Notes: generated by a model from the sequence alone, not told the origin. A stretch of DNA of 64,000 nt from Sphingomonas sp. NFR04 (GCF_900114095.1 NZ_FORV01000003.1:372001-436000); one strand, 5' to 3'. Counted from the first letter of the stretch, positions 9,894 through 17,861 are shown. A program made the numbers and translations.

Positions 9894-9914
9894 TGGGCCC
9901 GGCTAGCGGGCCCA
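9894..9914. terminator. Palindrome between convergent genes
   Basis: TGGGCCC and GGGCCCA are perfect seven-base arms around a seven-base loop. The loop holds the stop codon of the thiE-like gene, and the left arm begins five bases after the stop of the outer-membrane protein gene. There is no T-run on either side, so a bidirectional transcription-ending role is plausible but unproven. Confidence 0.45.
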
Positions 9915-10424
9915 GGCATCGATCGCTGCCCAGCCGTGAATGCCTAGCGCCTTGAGTCGCCTGGCCTTGTGCGGGTCCATGCCGCCGAGGGCGATGATGG
10001 GCACGTTCAGGCCGCGAACCAGCAGGCCGAATCGCACCGGGCCGAGTACCGGCGTGCCGGGGTGCGAGCGGGTGGGGAAGACGGGCGAGACGAGCAGTGC
10101 ATCTGCCCCCGCGCGGATCGCGGCAACCGCCTCGCGCCGGGAATGCACCGGCCAGGTGGCGAGGCCGCGCCCCCGCCGCCCATGCGTTCCCCTCTCGCCG
10201 CGCATCGGTTCCGCCCCCGCCCGCAGCAGTATGAGTCCCCGCCGCCGGGCGATCTTGGCGATGCGGGCGAACAGCGCGCGCCGCTCGAAGGGGGGAAGCT
10301 GGTAGTGGCGGAAGATCACTCCGCTGCCGCGCGGCAGCCGTTCCAGCGCATCCCATAGCGCATCGCCCAGCCGCGGGTCGGTCATCAACCACAGGCGCGG
10401 GATTGGGGGGTGGCGGGTCGGCAT
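9903..10424 (-). CDS. Thiamine phosphate synthase / TenI-family protein
   Basis: About 173 residues with the TIM-barrel signature of the ThiE/TenI family: RLWLMTDPRLGDALWDAL at the N-terminus, GADALLVSPVFPTRSHPGTP (equivalent to the phosphate-loop region) and IIALGGMDPHKARRLKALG near the C-terminus. ThiE joins HET-phosphate and HMP-pyrophosphate, while TenI-like relatives can lack that activity; the sequence alone does not decide. ATGs at 10448, 10430 and 10424 are in frame; 10424 is chosen because a TATAGG ends seven bases upstream, mirroring the divergent yggS start. No thiamine gene or TPP riboswitch is nearby. Confidence 0.78.
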   Translation of the reverse strand: MPTRHPPIPRLWLMTDPRLGDALWDALERLPRGSGVIFRHYQLPPFERRALFARIAKIARRRGLILLRAGAEPMRGERGTHGRRGRGLATWPVHSRREAVAAIRAGADALLVSPVFPTRSHPGTPVLGPVRFGLLVRGLNVPIIALGGMDPHKARRLKALGIHGWAAIDAWAR

Positions 10425-10431
10425 CGCCATG

Positions 10432-10439
10432 CCTATAGC
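10432..10439. promoter_or_regulatory. Shared palindromic -10 element for divergent thiE-like and yggS
   Basis: The core CTATAG reads TATAGC on the plus strand (10434-10439) and TATAGG on the minus strand (10437-10432). In each direction exactly seven bases separate it from an ATG (10447 for yggS, 10424 for the thiE-like gene), and neither gene has a Shine-Dalgarno site. Leaderless divergent transcription from one element is inferred. Confidence 0.5.
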
Positions 10440-10446
10440 CCGCCCC

Positions 10447-11115
10447 ATGCTTCAAGACGATGCTAGCCAGCGGCTCGCCGCGGTGCAGACCGCGATCGCC
10501 CGCGCCGCCAAGATCGCCGGCCGCAAGCCCGCCGATATCACCCTGATCGCGGTCTCCAAGACCCACGACGCCGAGACGATCCAGCCGCTGATCGACGCCG
10601 GCCAGCGCGTGTTCGGCGAGAACCGCGTGCAGGAAGCCCAGGGCAAATGGCCGCAGCTGCGCGAGGCCACGCCGGGCATCGAGCTCCACCTCGTCGGCCA
10701 GCTCCAGTCGAACAAGGCCGACGAAGCCGTCGCGCTGTTCGACGCGATCCACGGCGTCGACCGGCCCTCGCTGGTGGCGGCGCTCGCCAAGGCGATGGAC
10801 AAGGCGGATCGCCGCCCGGCCTGCTTCCTCCAGGTCAATATCGGCGACGAGCCGCAAAAGGGCGGCTGCCCGATGGCGGATGTGCCCGCGCTGCTCGCCG
10901 AGGCGCGCGCGGCAAACCTGCCGGTCGCCGGCCTGATGTGCGTGCCCCCTGCCGGGCTGGAGGCTGCGCCCTATTTCGCGCTGCTCGCCAAGCTTGCGCG
11001 CGACCATGGGCTGGAGGGGATCAGCATGGGGATGTCGAGCGATTACGAGACTGCGGTGACGCTCGGCGCCACCCATATTCGCGTCGGCACGGCGCTGTTC
11101 GGAGACCGCGCATGA
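10447..11115 (+). CDS. yggS: YggS-family pyridoxal-phosphate homeostasis protein
   Basis: A 222-residue alanine-racemase-fold PLP-binding protein (YggS/PROSC/PLPBP family) that buffers free pyridoxal phosphate. The PLP lysine is in LIAVSKTH (Lys 38), followed by FGENRVQEAQGKW, HLVGQLQSNK and the C-terminal GMSSDYETAV...RVGTALFG. The first ATG in front of the conserved region is taken; six upstream codons overlap the divergent promoter. Its stop overlaps the next gene's ATG (ATGA, 11112-11115), so the HAD hydrolase is translationally coupled. Confidence 0.95.
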   Translation: MLQDDASQRLAAVQTAIARAAKIAGRKPADITLIAVSKTHDAETIQPLIDAGQRVFGENRVQEAQGKWPQLREATPGIELHLVGQLQSNKADEAVALFDAIHGVDRPSLVAALAKAMDKADRRPACFLQVNIGDEPQKGGCPMADVPALLAEARAANLPVAGLMCVPPAGLEAAPYFALLAKLARDHGLEGISMGMSSDYETAVTLGATHIRVGTALFGDRA

Positions 11116-11810
11116 ACGAGCTGACGCGCCTGTCCACCATGATCCCGGTGCGCTTCGCCGGCATACTCTTCGACTTCGACGGCGTGCTGCTGGAGAGCGA
11201 ATATGCCGGCAACAAGCAGATCGCCGACTATCTGACCAGCATCGGCCACCCGACCACGCCCGAACATTCGATGGCGAACTTCATGGGGCTGGCCGGCGCC
11301 GATTTCCTCACCGCGATCGAGCGCTGGATCGGCCGACCGGTGCCGGAGGGCTTCCACGAAGCCCGCGCCGAGGAAGATGCGCGCGCGCTGGCGGAGGGTC
11401 TGCCGGCGGTTGCTGGCGCGCTCCGTTTCCTGGAGAGCCTGCCCGCCGACCTGCCCAAGGCGATCGCCTCGTCGAGTCCGACCCACTGGCTGGACACCCA
11501 TCTCCGCCACCTGGGGGTACGCGACCTGTTCGGCGACAAGCTGTTCAGCGGCCGCGAGCATGTCGTCAACGGCAAGCCTGCGCCGGACCTCTACCTCCAC
11601 GCCGCCGCCGCGCTGGGCGTGCCGATTGCGGACTGCGTGATCCTGGAGGACTCGCCGGTGGGCGTGAAGGGCGCCGTCGCCTCGGGCGCGACGGTGATCG
11701 GGCTCTGCGCGGGCACCCACTGCGCGGCGGACCATGGCGCGCGGCTCAAGGCGCTGGGCGTGCAGCATATCGCCCATGATTTCGACGAAGTCGCCCGGCT
11801 GATCGCCTGA
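11112..11810 (+). CDS. HAD-superfamily hydrolase, beta-phosphoglucomutase-like
   Basis: A 232-residue phosphatase-type HAD protein. Motif I is ILFDFDGVLLESE (Asp 21 and Asp 23), motif II is AIASSSPT, motif III Lys lies in NGKPAPDLYL and motif IV is VILEDSPVGVKGA. A helical cap between motifs I and II fits the beta-phosphoglucomutase/GPH subclass. Substrate cannot be told from sequence. The ATG overlaps the yggS stop; a second ATG nine codons later is an alternative. The stop codon lies five bases before a perfect inverted-repeat element. Confidence 0.9.
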   Translation: MNELTRLSTMIPVRFAGILFDFDGVLLESEYAGNKQIADYLTSIGHPTTPEHSMANFMGLAGADFLTAIERWIGRPVPEGFHEARAEEDARALAEGLPAVAGALRFLESLPADLPKAIASSSPTHWLDTHLRHLGVRDLFGDKLFSGREHVVNGKPAPDLYLHAAAALGVPIADCVILEDSPVGVKGAVASGATVIGLCAGTHCAADHGARLKALGVQHIAHDFDEVARLIA

Positions 11811-11814
11811 CCTT

Positions 11815-11949
11815 AGCGTATCCTCCCCCGCCAGGGGGAGGTGGCGCCGAAGGCGACGGAGGGGCAGGAAGCACGCCGGAATCGGTCTGGCATCCTCCCC
11901 CTCCGACCCGCTACGCGGGCCACCTCCCCCTGGCGGGGGAGGATACGCT
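11815..11949. repeat. Palindromic element with perfect 31-bp terminal inverted repeats
   Basis: Bases 11815-11845 and 11919-11949 are perfect reverse complements; each arm also contains an internal hairpin built on CCTCCCCC/GGGGGAGG. The 73-base interior is also C/T- and G-rich. The element almost exactly fills the gap between the HAD-hydrolase stop and the ribA stop, which converge here. It has no coding capacity. It may be a miniature mobile element or a bidirectional transcription stop. Confidence 0.9.
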
Positions 11950-11953
11950 CGTC

Positions 11954-13012
11954 TTAAAATTCGTGCCCGGTCCGATCCCGCTTCGTCGCCAGGTACCGTG
12001 CATTATGCGGGTTCGCCGGCAGTATGTGCGGCACGCGCTCCAGCACGTCGACGCCGGCGGCGCGCAGCGTCTCCACCTTCTGGGGGTTGTTGGTGAGCAA
12101 TCGGATACGCGGCTGGCCGAGTAGCGTCAGCATCCGCGCCGCCACGCGGAAGTTGCGCGCATCGATAGCGAAGCCAAGCCGCGTGTTCGCATCCACCGTG
12201 TCGAAACCCTGATCCTGCAGCGCATAGGCACGCAGCTTGTTGATCAGGCCGATGCCGCGGCCTTCCTGGCGCAGATAGAGCAGGATGCCCCAGCCGCTTT
12301 TGGAAATCTCGGCGATCGCCGCCTTGAGCTGCGGCCCGCAATCGCATTTGAGGCTGCCCAGCATGTCGCCGGTCAGGCATTCGCTGTGCAGCCGCACCAG
12401 CGGCGGCGCGCCATTGGGCTGGCCGATCAGCAGCGCGATATGCTCGCCGGGCATCTCGTCGGTGCGGAAGGCGACGATTTCGGCGTCCTCGGCGGCCTCT
12501 ACCGGCAGCCGCGCGCGACCGACGATGCGCAGGCGATCGGCATCCTCATGCGCGTCGATGTCGGCGAGGGTGATCGCGTGCTCGGCATCGCCTTCGAGCA
12601 CGAAGAAGGCGGGGAGCAATCCCGCGATCCGCGCCAGCCGCAGCGCTGCCGTCGCGGCATCTGGCTGCACTACGGGAATCGCACGGAACGGGCCCTTGAG
12701 CGGCGTCGCAAGGTCGAACTGCGGATCGGCCAGCGCCGTCGCCGCATCGAAATCGAGCCACTCGACCCGCTCGACCAGCACCGGCGCATCGGGGGTCGCT
12801 GCGTCGCGCTGGTTGGCGAGCTTGAGCGTCGCCGCACGCCCGGCCGAGAGCAGCACCGGCGCGGTACCGGCGGGATCGAACCCCGTCAGCCGCTCGCCGT
12901 CGCCTGTTTCGATCGCCAGCAGCCTGAGCGTGCCTGCCGCGCCGCGAATCGCGATCGGCCAGCCGCGGCGCAGCGCATCGACGGCTTCGGCGGCGGCGCG
13001 GGCGTTGCTCAA
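11954..13012 (-). CDS. ribA: GTP cyclohydrolase II with N-terminal extension
   Basis: A 352-residue protein whose C-terminal ~200 residues are GTP cyclohydrolase II, the first step of riboflavin synthesis. Zinc ligands are in CLTGDMLGSLKCDCG near residues 206-219; RQEGRGIGLINKLRAYALQD and the C-terminal LLTNNPQKVETL are diagnostic. The ~150-residue N-terminal part begins like a DHBP synthase (VDALRRGWPIAI) but lacks that enzyme's acidic active-site motif, so it looks like a degenerate RibB-like domain. The start is a TTG overlapping the xth stop (TTGA, 13009-13012). No other riboflavin genes are in the window. Confidence 0.9.
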   Translation of the reverse strand: MSNARAAAEAVDALRRGWPIAIRGAAGTLRLLAIETGDGERLTGFDPAGTAPVLLSAGRAATLKLANQRDAATPDAPVLVERVEWLDFDAATALADPQFDLATPLKGPFRAIPVVQPDAATAALRLARIAGLLPAFFVLEGDAEHAITLADIDAHEDADRLRIVGRARLPVEAAEDAEIVAFRTDEMPGEHIALLIGQPNGAPPLVRLHSECLTGDMLGSLKCDCGPQLKAAIAEISKSGWGILLYLRQEGRGIGLINKLRAYALQDQGFDTVDANTRLGFAIDARNFRVAARMLTLLGQPRIRLLTNNPQKVETLRAAGVDVLERVPHILPANPHNARYLATKRDRTGHEF

Positions 13013-13791
13013 AAGTCGAACTCCGTCACGATCGGCACATGGTCCGAGGGCTTGAGCCAGGAGCGGCACGGCTCGCATACCTTGTGCGCCGTCGCCTTGT
13101 CCGCAACCTCGGGGCTGGCCCACATATGGTCGAGCCGCCGCCCGCGATCGGAGGCGGCCCAGTCCTTGGCGCGGTAGCTCCACCAGGTGAAGCAGCGCTG
13201 CGGCGCGGGAATGAATTTGCGGCCGAGATCGACCCAGCCATGCGCCGCCTGCAGCCGGCCCAGCGCCTCGACCTCTACGGGCGTGTGGCTGACCACGTCG
13301 AGCAGCTGCTTGTGGCTCCACACGTCCGATTCGAGCGGGGCGATGTTGAAGTCGCCGGTGAGGATCGTCGGCACCGCGAGCGATTCGGACCATTCGGTCA
13401 TCCGCTGGACGAAATCGAGCTTCTGGCCGAACTTGGGGTTCACCTCCCGATCGGGCACGTCGCCCCCGGCGGGGACATAGACATTCTCGAGTCGCACGCC
13501 GTTCGGCAGCCGCACGCCGACGTGCCGCGCTTCCTGGTTGGCCTGCCAGTCGAGCCGGTCGTCCTCGACCAGCGGCACGCGGCTGACGATCGCGACGCCG
13601 TGGTGCATCCGCTGGCCATGCTTGATGACATGGGTGTAGCCGAGGTCGTGGAACGGCCCCTCGGGGAAGTCGCCGTCGATCACCTTGGTCTCCTGGAGAC
13701 ACAAGATGTCGGGGGCTTCCTCGCGCAGAAACTGCTCGACGATGGCGATGCGGAAGCGGACGGAGTTGATGTTCCAGGAGGCGATCTTCAC
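13009..13791 (-). CDS. xth: Exodeoxyribonuclease III (AP endonuclease)
   Basis: A 260-residue Exo III-type enzyme that cuts at abasic sites and removes blocked 3' ends in base-excision repair. Motifs are ASWNINSVR at the N-terminus, LCLQETKV (Glu 34, metal ligand), ILTGDFNIAP near 150, RRLDHMWAS and the C-terminal SDHVPIV catalytic Asp-His. The start is GTG at 13791. It is followed without gap by ribA through a TTGA stop/start overlap, a coupling with no obvious functional link. Confidence 0.95.
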   Translation of the reverse strand: MKIASWNINSVRFRIAIVEQFLREEAPDILCLQETKVIDGDFPEGPFHDLGYTHVIKHGQRMHHGVAIVSRVPLVEDDRLDWQANQEARHVGVRLPNGVRLENVYVPAGGDVPDREVNPKFGQKLDFVQRMTEWSESLAVPTILTGDFNIAPLESDVWSHKQLLDVVSHTPVEVEALGRLQAAHGWVDLGRKFIPAPQRCFTWWSYRAKDWAASDRGRRLDHMWASPEVADKATAHKVCEPCRSWLKPSDHVPIVTEFDF

Positions 13792-13841
13792 GCGCGCCGA
13801 TGTAGCGATTCTTCGCGCCAGCGCCAGACCACCCTATACCC

Positions 13842-13869
13842 CAAAAGGAAAGGCCCCCGCTCCGGGGGC
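13842..13869 (-). terminator. Rho-independent terminator after lolA
   Basis: Read on the minus strand, GCCCCC-GGAGC-GGGGGC (13869-13853) is followed by CTTTCCTTTT. It lies between the lolA stop (14027) and the xth start (13791) in the direction of both genes, so it probably ends the lolA transcript. Confidence 0.75.
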
Positions 13870-14026
13870 AATGGAGCGAGGGCCGACCTAGCGTTCGTCA
13901 CGCAGGCGGGAAGGGGTACCAGGCCCGGGCAACAGGGGGAAAAATCCCGGGCAAAAACCCCATCCGCCATGTCCGTTTAGAGCAGCGAACCTGTCGCTTG
14001 GATGAACGATTGCACAGAAAACGAAA

Positions 14027-14635
14027 TTAGTGCGTCCGGCCCTGCGGACGCGGGTCGGTCCATCGGAAGCTCGAATCGGCGACGGCTGCGTTGAAGCGCT
14101 GGTTGCTCAGCCGGATCGTGGTGCGGTTGTTCTGCGCATCGAGCGCGACCCAGCCCTGGAGCTTGAGGCCCGCCGGCGCCGCGGCATCCTTCTGGAAGAC
14201 GAGCGTGATCCGGCCATATTCGGGATGCTTGTTGTCGTGCACCTCGACCGAGACGACGCGCGGATCGGCGGTGGGCTTCACCGTCGCATAGCCGCTGATG
14301 TCGCGATTCGGATCGAGCAGCACGCGCAGCGGCGAGTTGCCGATCGGCCAGCGCTGCACCTGCCGCACCTGATAGTCGATGAAATAGAGGCTGCTGCCAT
14401 CGGCGACGATCAGCTGCGGCACGCCCTTTTCATACTGGAAGCGGATCTTGCCCGGGCGCTTCAGCGTCATCGTGCCCGCCACGACACGGCCGTTGCGGTC
14501 TTCCTGGGTGAAGTCCGCGGTCATGCTGGTGACCGCCTTCAGATGCTGCTGGACCTGGTCGAGCTCGGGCGTCGGCGCCGCCGCGACGAGCAGCGGCGCG
14601 GCGAGGAGCGACAGGGCCAAGGGACGGGAAAACAC
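14027..14635 (-). CDS. lolA: Outer-membrane lipoprotein carrier LolA-like protein
   Basis: A 202-residue periplasmic protein with a signal peptide (about residues 1-20). The mature chain shows the LolA pattern: VQQHLKAVTSMTADFTQEDRNGRVVAGTMTLKRPGKIRFQY, then DYQVRQVQRWPI and VSVEVHDNKHPEYGRITLVF. LolA ferries lipoproteins from the inner to the outer membrane. The start is a GTG with GGAG eight bases upstream. In relatives this gene normally sits directly after ftsK; here a two-gene cassette separates them. A strong stem-loop (14674-14710) precedes the ribosome-binding site. Confidence 0.9.
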   Translation of the reverse strand: MFSRPLALSLLAAPLLVAAAPTPELDQVQQHLKAVTSMTADFTQEDRNGRVVAGTMTLKRPGKIRFQYEKGVPQLIVADGSSLYFIDYQVRQVQRWPIGNSPLRVLLDPNRDISGYATVKPTADPRVVSVEVHDNKHPEYGRITLVFQKDAAAPAGLKLQGWVALDAQNNRTTIRLSNQRFNAAVADSSFRWTDPRPQGRTH

Positions 14636-14673
14636 GGGATAGTCTCCGAATTGCTGGTCGCCCGGGTAGCGGG

Positions 14674-14710
14674 CGGGGCTTGAACGGGCTGTGAACCCGT
14701 TACCGCCCCG
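14674..14710. promoter_or_regulatory. Two-part perfect stem-loop upstream of lolA
   Basis: CGGGGC and GCCCCG enclose AACGGG and CCCGTT, which enclose a seven-base loop. No T-run follows on the minus strand. It could end the upstream retropepsin transcript or fold in the lolA leader; the sequence does not decide which. Confidence 0.45.
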
Positions 14711-14721
14711 ATTCGATCCCG

Positions 14722-15156
14722 TTACAAGATGAAGCGGGCGAAGCCATCCCGTGTGATCGAAAGATCGCCGGTACCAATCAGATCCATCCCGATCAGCATC
14801 GCATATCCGAAGCCGCGGTGCAGTTCGAACCCGAGCACCGGCTCTTCGAGAACGAAGGGAAGCTGTTGATCGGCGACGAACGCGGGATCCGTGTAGTCAC
14901 CGCAGACGAAGCCGATGCGTATCAGATATTCACTCGAGAACACGGTTTCGCTTGCCGTCATGACGCGGCGCTGACCTTTGGGACGCAGCCCAAGCGCCTC
15001 AGCGACATCGACGCGAATGCCGGTGCCTGTGGCGCCGGTATCAAGAAGGCCCTCAATTCCAACGGAAGGATGGGGGTTGGGCGCGTTCGATGGCGCCATT
15101 ATGACAATCGGAAGCAGCAGCCTTTTTCGATTATGACGCCACTCAATTTGCGGCAT
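14722..15156 (-). CDS. Retropepsin-like (clan AA) aspartic protease
   Basis: A 144-residue protein with the retroviral-type aspartic protease motif LLDTGATGT (Asp 39) and the second family motif LIGMDLIG at 121-128. One catalytic Asp per chain implies a homodimer. There is no signal peptide or clear membrane segment, so it is probably cytoplasmic. The ATG at 15156 overlaps the end of the upstream small gene by 14 bases. Base composition is lower in G+C than neighbours (a sampled 60-base row is 55 percent). The pair interrupts the usual ftsK-lolA order, which suggests insertion. Substrate unknown. Confidence 0.85.
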   Translation of the reverse strand: MPQIEWRHNRKRLLLPIVIMAPSNAPNPHPSVGIEGLLDTGATGTGIRVDVAEALGLRPKGQRRVMTASETVFSSEYLIRIGFVCGDYTDPAFVADQQLPFVLEEPVLGFELHRGFGYAMLIGMDLIGTGDLSITRDGFARFIL

Positions 15157-15394
15157 TCGCGTAGAGGCCGAGTTCGACGGGTTCTTCAGTAACCTGCTGG
15201 ATCGAATAAAGTCCGTCGGGGAAGCGAGCTGCTCCCGAGTTGTCCGCGGCACCCGGCGTGTCGAAAAAGTCGACGATCTCGGCGTGGCGCAGCAGCGCAA
15301 AGCGATTGTGCTGCAACGGCAGGATCGTTCCGAGCGTACGCTGGAACGAGTCGAAGTTCTTCGCGATTTCGGCTCGAAGCTCCGAATAGTCCAT
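15143..15394 (-). CDS. Small conserved protein paired with the retropepsin-like protease
   Basis: An 83-residue acidic protein, MDYSELRAEIAKNFDSF at the N-terminus, then ALLRHAEIVDFFDTP and FPDGLYSIQQVTEEPVELG. The helix followed by a short beta-hairpin and a VQEVTDEPV-like tail resembles small uncharacterised proteins I recall being encoded next to aspartic proteases, but I cannot name a family. AAGGTG precedes the ATG by four bases. The gene overlaps the protease by 14 bases, so the two are co-translated. It could be the protease's partner, substrate or inhibitor. Confidence 0.75.
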   Translation of the reverse strand: MDYSELRAEIAKNFDSFQRTLGTILPLQHNRFALLRHAEIVDFFDTPGAADNSGAARFPDGLYSIQQVTEEPVELGLYANAAN

Positions 15395-15473
15395 GATCAC
15401 CTTGTAGCGTGTATTCTGGTCGTGGGCACCGACGGATGCGACCAAGCGAATCGAAAACGAGTCGAGCCGTGCG

Positions 15474-17861
15474 TCACAATTGCCGGCCGTCGGTATCCAT
15501 CAGCACCTCGCGGCGGCCGACATGGTCGGGCTTGGAGACGAGATTCTCGCGCTCCATCCGCTCGATCAGGCGGGCGGCCGAGTTGTAGCCGACGCGCAGC
15601 TGGCGCTGCAGCCACGAGGTCGAGGCCTTCTGGCTCTCCGCCACCAGCTGCACCGCGCGGCGGTAGGTCTGCTCCTCGGGGCTGTCCTCGCCGTCGGGTG
15701 CGCCTTCGAGGGTGAAGCCGCCGTCCTCGGGCTCTTCGGTGACCGCCGAGATGTAATCGGGTGCGCCCTGCGCGCGCCAGAAATCCGTGACCGCCTGGAC
15801 CTCGTCGTCGCTGACGAAGGGCCCGTGGACGCGGGTGATGCCCTTGCCGCCGGACATGTAGAGCATGTCGCCCTTGCCCAGCAGCTGCTCGGCGCCCTGT
15901 TCGCCCAGAATGGTGCGCGAATCGATCTTCGAGGTGACGTGGAAGCTGATCCGGGTCGGCAGGTTCGCCTTGATCACGCCGGTGATGACGTCGACCGAGG
16001 GGCGCTGCGTCGCCATGATCAGGTGGATGCCCGCCGCGCGTGCCTTTTGCGCCAGCCGCTGGATGAGGAATTCGACTTCCTTGCCCGCGGTCATCATCAG
16101 GTCGGCCAGCTCGTCGACGATGACGACGATCAGCGGCAGCACCTGCAGGTCGAGCGTCTCTTCCTCGTAGATCGGCTTGCCGGTCTCCGGATCATAGCCG
16201 ACCTGCACCTTGCGGCCGAGCGTCTGGCCCTTGGCCTTGGCGGTGCGGACCTTGTCGTTGTAGCTCGCCAGGCTGCGGACGTTGACCGAGGCCATCATCC
16301 GGTAGCGATCCTCCATCTGCTCGACCGCCCATTTGAGCGCGCGCACCGCCTTGGGCGGATCGGTCACCACGTCGGCGAGGAGGTGGGGGATGTCCTTGTA
16401 CATGCTGAGTTCCAGCATCTTCGGATCGATCATGATCAGCCGGCACTGCTCGGGCGTCAGCCGGTAGAGCAGCGACAGGATCATGCAGTTGAGCCCCACC
16501 GACTTGCCCGAGCCGGTGGTGCCGGCGACCAGCAGATGCGGCATCGGCGCGAGGTCGGCGATCACCGGCTCGCCCGCGATGTTCTTGCCGAGCACCACCG
16601 GCAGGGTGGCGCCCTGTTCCTCGAATTGCTGGCTGCCGATCAGCTCGTGCAGGCTCACGCCCTCCCGGGTCGCATTGGGCAGCTCGATGCCCATCACGGT
16701 GCGGCCGGGGATGGTGGCGACGCGGGCGGAGATCGCGCTCATGTTGCGGGCGATGTCGTCGGCCAGCTGGATCACGCGGCTGGCCTTGATGCCGCTCGCC
16801 GGCTCCAGCTCGTACATGGTGACGACCGGGCCGGGGCGGACCTCGACGATCTCGCCCTTCACATGGAAGTCCTCGAGCACGCTTTCGAGCAGCCGGGCGT
16901 TGCGCTCCAGCGCGGCCTTGTCGATCGTCGCGGTGCGGTTGGCCGGGGGCGGGGTCAGCAGGTCGAGTGGGGGCAGCTGGTAGCTGTCCTTGAAGTCGAG
17001 CGCGGCCTGTACCGGCGGCTTGGCGCGCGCGGGGGCGGTGGAGATGGTGCGATCGGCGATCACCGGGCCGGGGCGATTGTCCGGCACCACGACGCGGCGC
17101 GGCTCGGCGGCGCGGGGCGGATCGCGATCGAAGGGCAGGTCGTCGTCCTCGCCGGGGTCTTCGTCGAACGTCGCCGCCGTCTGCGGCCGGGCGCGGAAGC
17201 CCGTGCCTGCCGGGGCCGCGAGGATTCGCTCCTCGCCGGTCGAGCGGGTGAAGCGCGGCATGCGGAACAGGCGCAGCGGCGAGCTGAACTCCAGCCGCAT
17301 CCACCACAGCCACAGCCCGCCGAGCAGCAGCAGCAGCCCGATCCCGCGGCCGACCCAGAAGGACACCGCGGGATCGCCCGCCAGCCCGATCAGCCAGTCG
17401 ACGCCGCCCGCGATCGACAGCCCGATCATCCCGCCCATGCCGGCAGGCAGCCGCCAGTCGAGCGGCAGCGACCAATCGAAATGGAGCAGCCCCAGCCCGA
17501 CCGCGGCCAGCGCTGCAGCGGCGAGCGCGCTGCCGATCATGCGGCGCGGGCGCTCGATCGGGCGATCGATCATCATCCGGTGCGCGGCGAGCAGCCCGAC
17601 GGGGGCGAGCAGCAGCACCGGCAGGCCGGCCAGCGTGTAGAGGATGTCCGCGATCCAGGCGCCGACCGGCCCCAGCCAGTTGCGCGCCGGGCCGCCAGCG
17701 GCGGTGTTCAGCGCCGGATCGGAGGCGTGGTAGCTCACCAGCGCCAGCACCAGCGCTACGGTTGCCACGAACAAGGCCGTGCCCGCCAGGACGAACCCGC
17801 CGCGACGGACGCCCGCCTTCATCGTGTCGCGCCAATGCGGCGCCTCTGCGCGGGACGCCAT
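15474..17861 (-). CDS. ftsK: DNA translocase FtsK
   Basis: A 795-residue septal DNA pump that clears chromosome dimers at division. Four hydrophobic segments lie within residues 20-190, followed by a short acidic/proline linker, the FtsK_alpha domain (LESVLEDFHVKGEIVEVRPGPVVT), Walker A GTTGSGKS near 445, Walker B VVIVDELADLMM near 583 and a C-terminal gamma winged-helix domain (QRQLRVGYNSAARLIERME). The linker is short, so this is a compact FtsK. It is transcribed away from the Gfo/Idh gene, and the lower-G+C protease cassette follows it. Confidence 0.96.
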   Translation of the reverse strand: MASRAEAPHWRDTMKAGVRRGGFVLAGTALFVATVALVLALVSYHASDPALNTAAGGPARNWLGPVGAWIADILYTLAGLPVLLLAPVGLLAAHRMMIDRPIERPRRMIGSALAAAALAAVGLGLLHFDWSLPLDWRLPAGMGGMIGLSIAGGVDWLIGLAGDPAVSFWVGRGIGLLLLLGGLWLWWMRLEFSSPLRLFRMPRFTRSTGEERILAAPAGTGFRARPQTAATFDEDPGEDDDLPFDRDPPRAAEPRRVVVPDNRPGPVIADRTISTAPARAKPPVQAALDFKDSYQLPPLDLLTPPPANRTATIDKAALERNARLLESVLEDFHVKGEIVEVRPGPVVTMYELEPASGIKASRVIQLADDIARNMSAISARVATIPGRTVMGIELPNATREGVSLHELIGSQQFEEQGATLPVVLGKNIAGEPVIADLAPMPHLLVAGTTGSGKSVGLNCMILSLLYRLTPEQCRLIMIDPKMLELSMYKDIPHLLADVVTDPPKAVRALKWAVEQMEDRYRMMASVNVRSLASYNDKVRTAKAKGQTLGRKVQVGYDPETGKPIYEEETLDLQVLPLIVVIVDELADLMMTAGKEVEFLIQRLAQKARAAGIHLIMATQRPSVDVITGVIKANLPTRISFHVTSKIDSRTILGEQGAEQLLGKGDMLYMSGGKGITRVHGPFVSDDEVQAVTDFWRAQGAPDYISAVTEEPEDGGFTLEGAPDGEDSPEEQTYRRAVQLVAESQKASTSWLQRQLRVGYNSAARLIERMERENLVSKPDHVGRREVLMDTDGRQL

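Noticed and set aside
9903..10424. TPP riboswitch for the thiE-like gene
   Set aside because: Only 22 bases separate it from the divergent yggS start; no room and no THI-box.
8965..11076. 703-codon minus-strand frame spanning the outer-membrane protein, thiE-like and yggS genes
   Set aside because: It crosses three recognised genes and has no family pattern.
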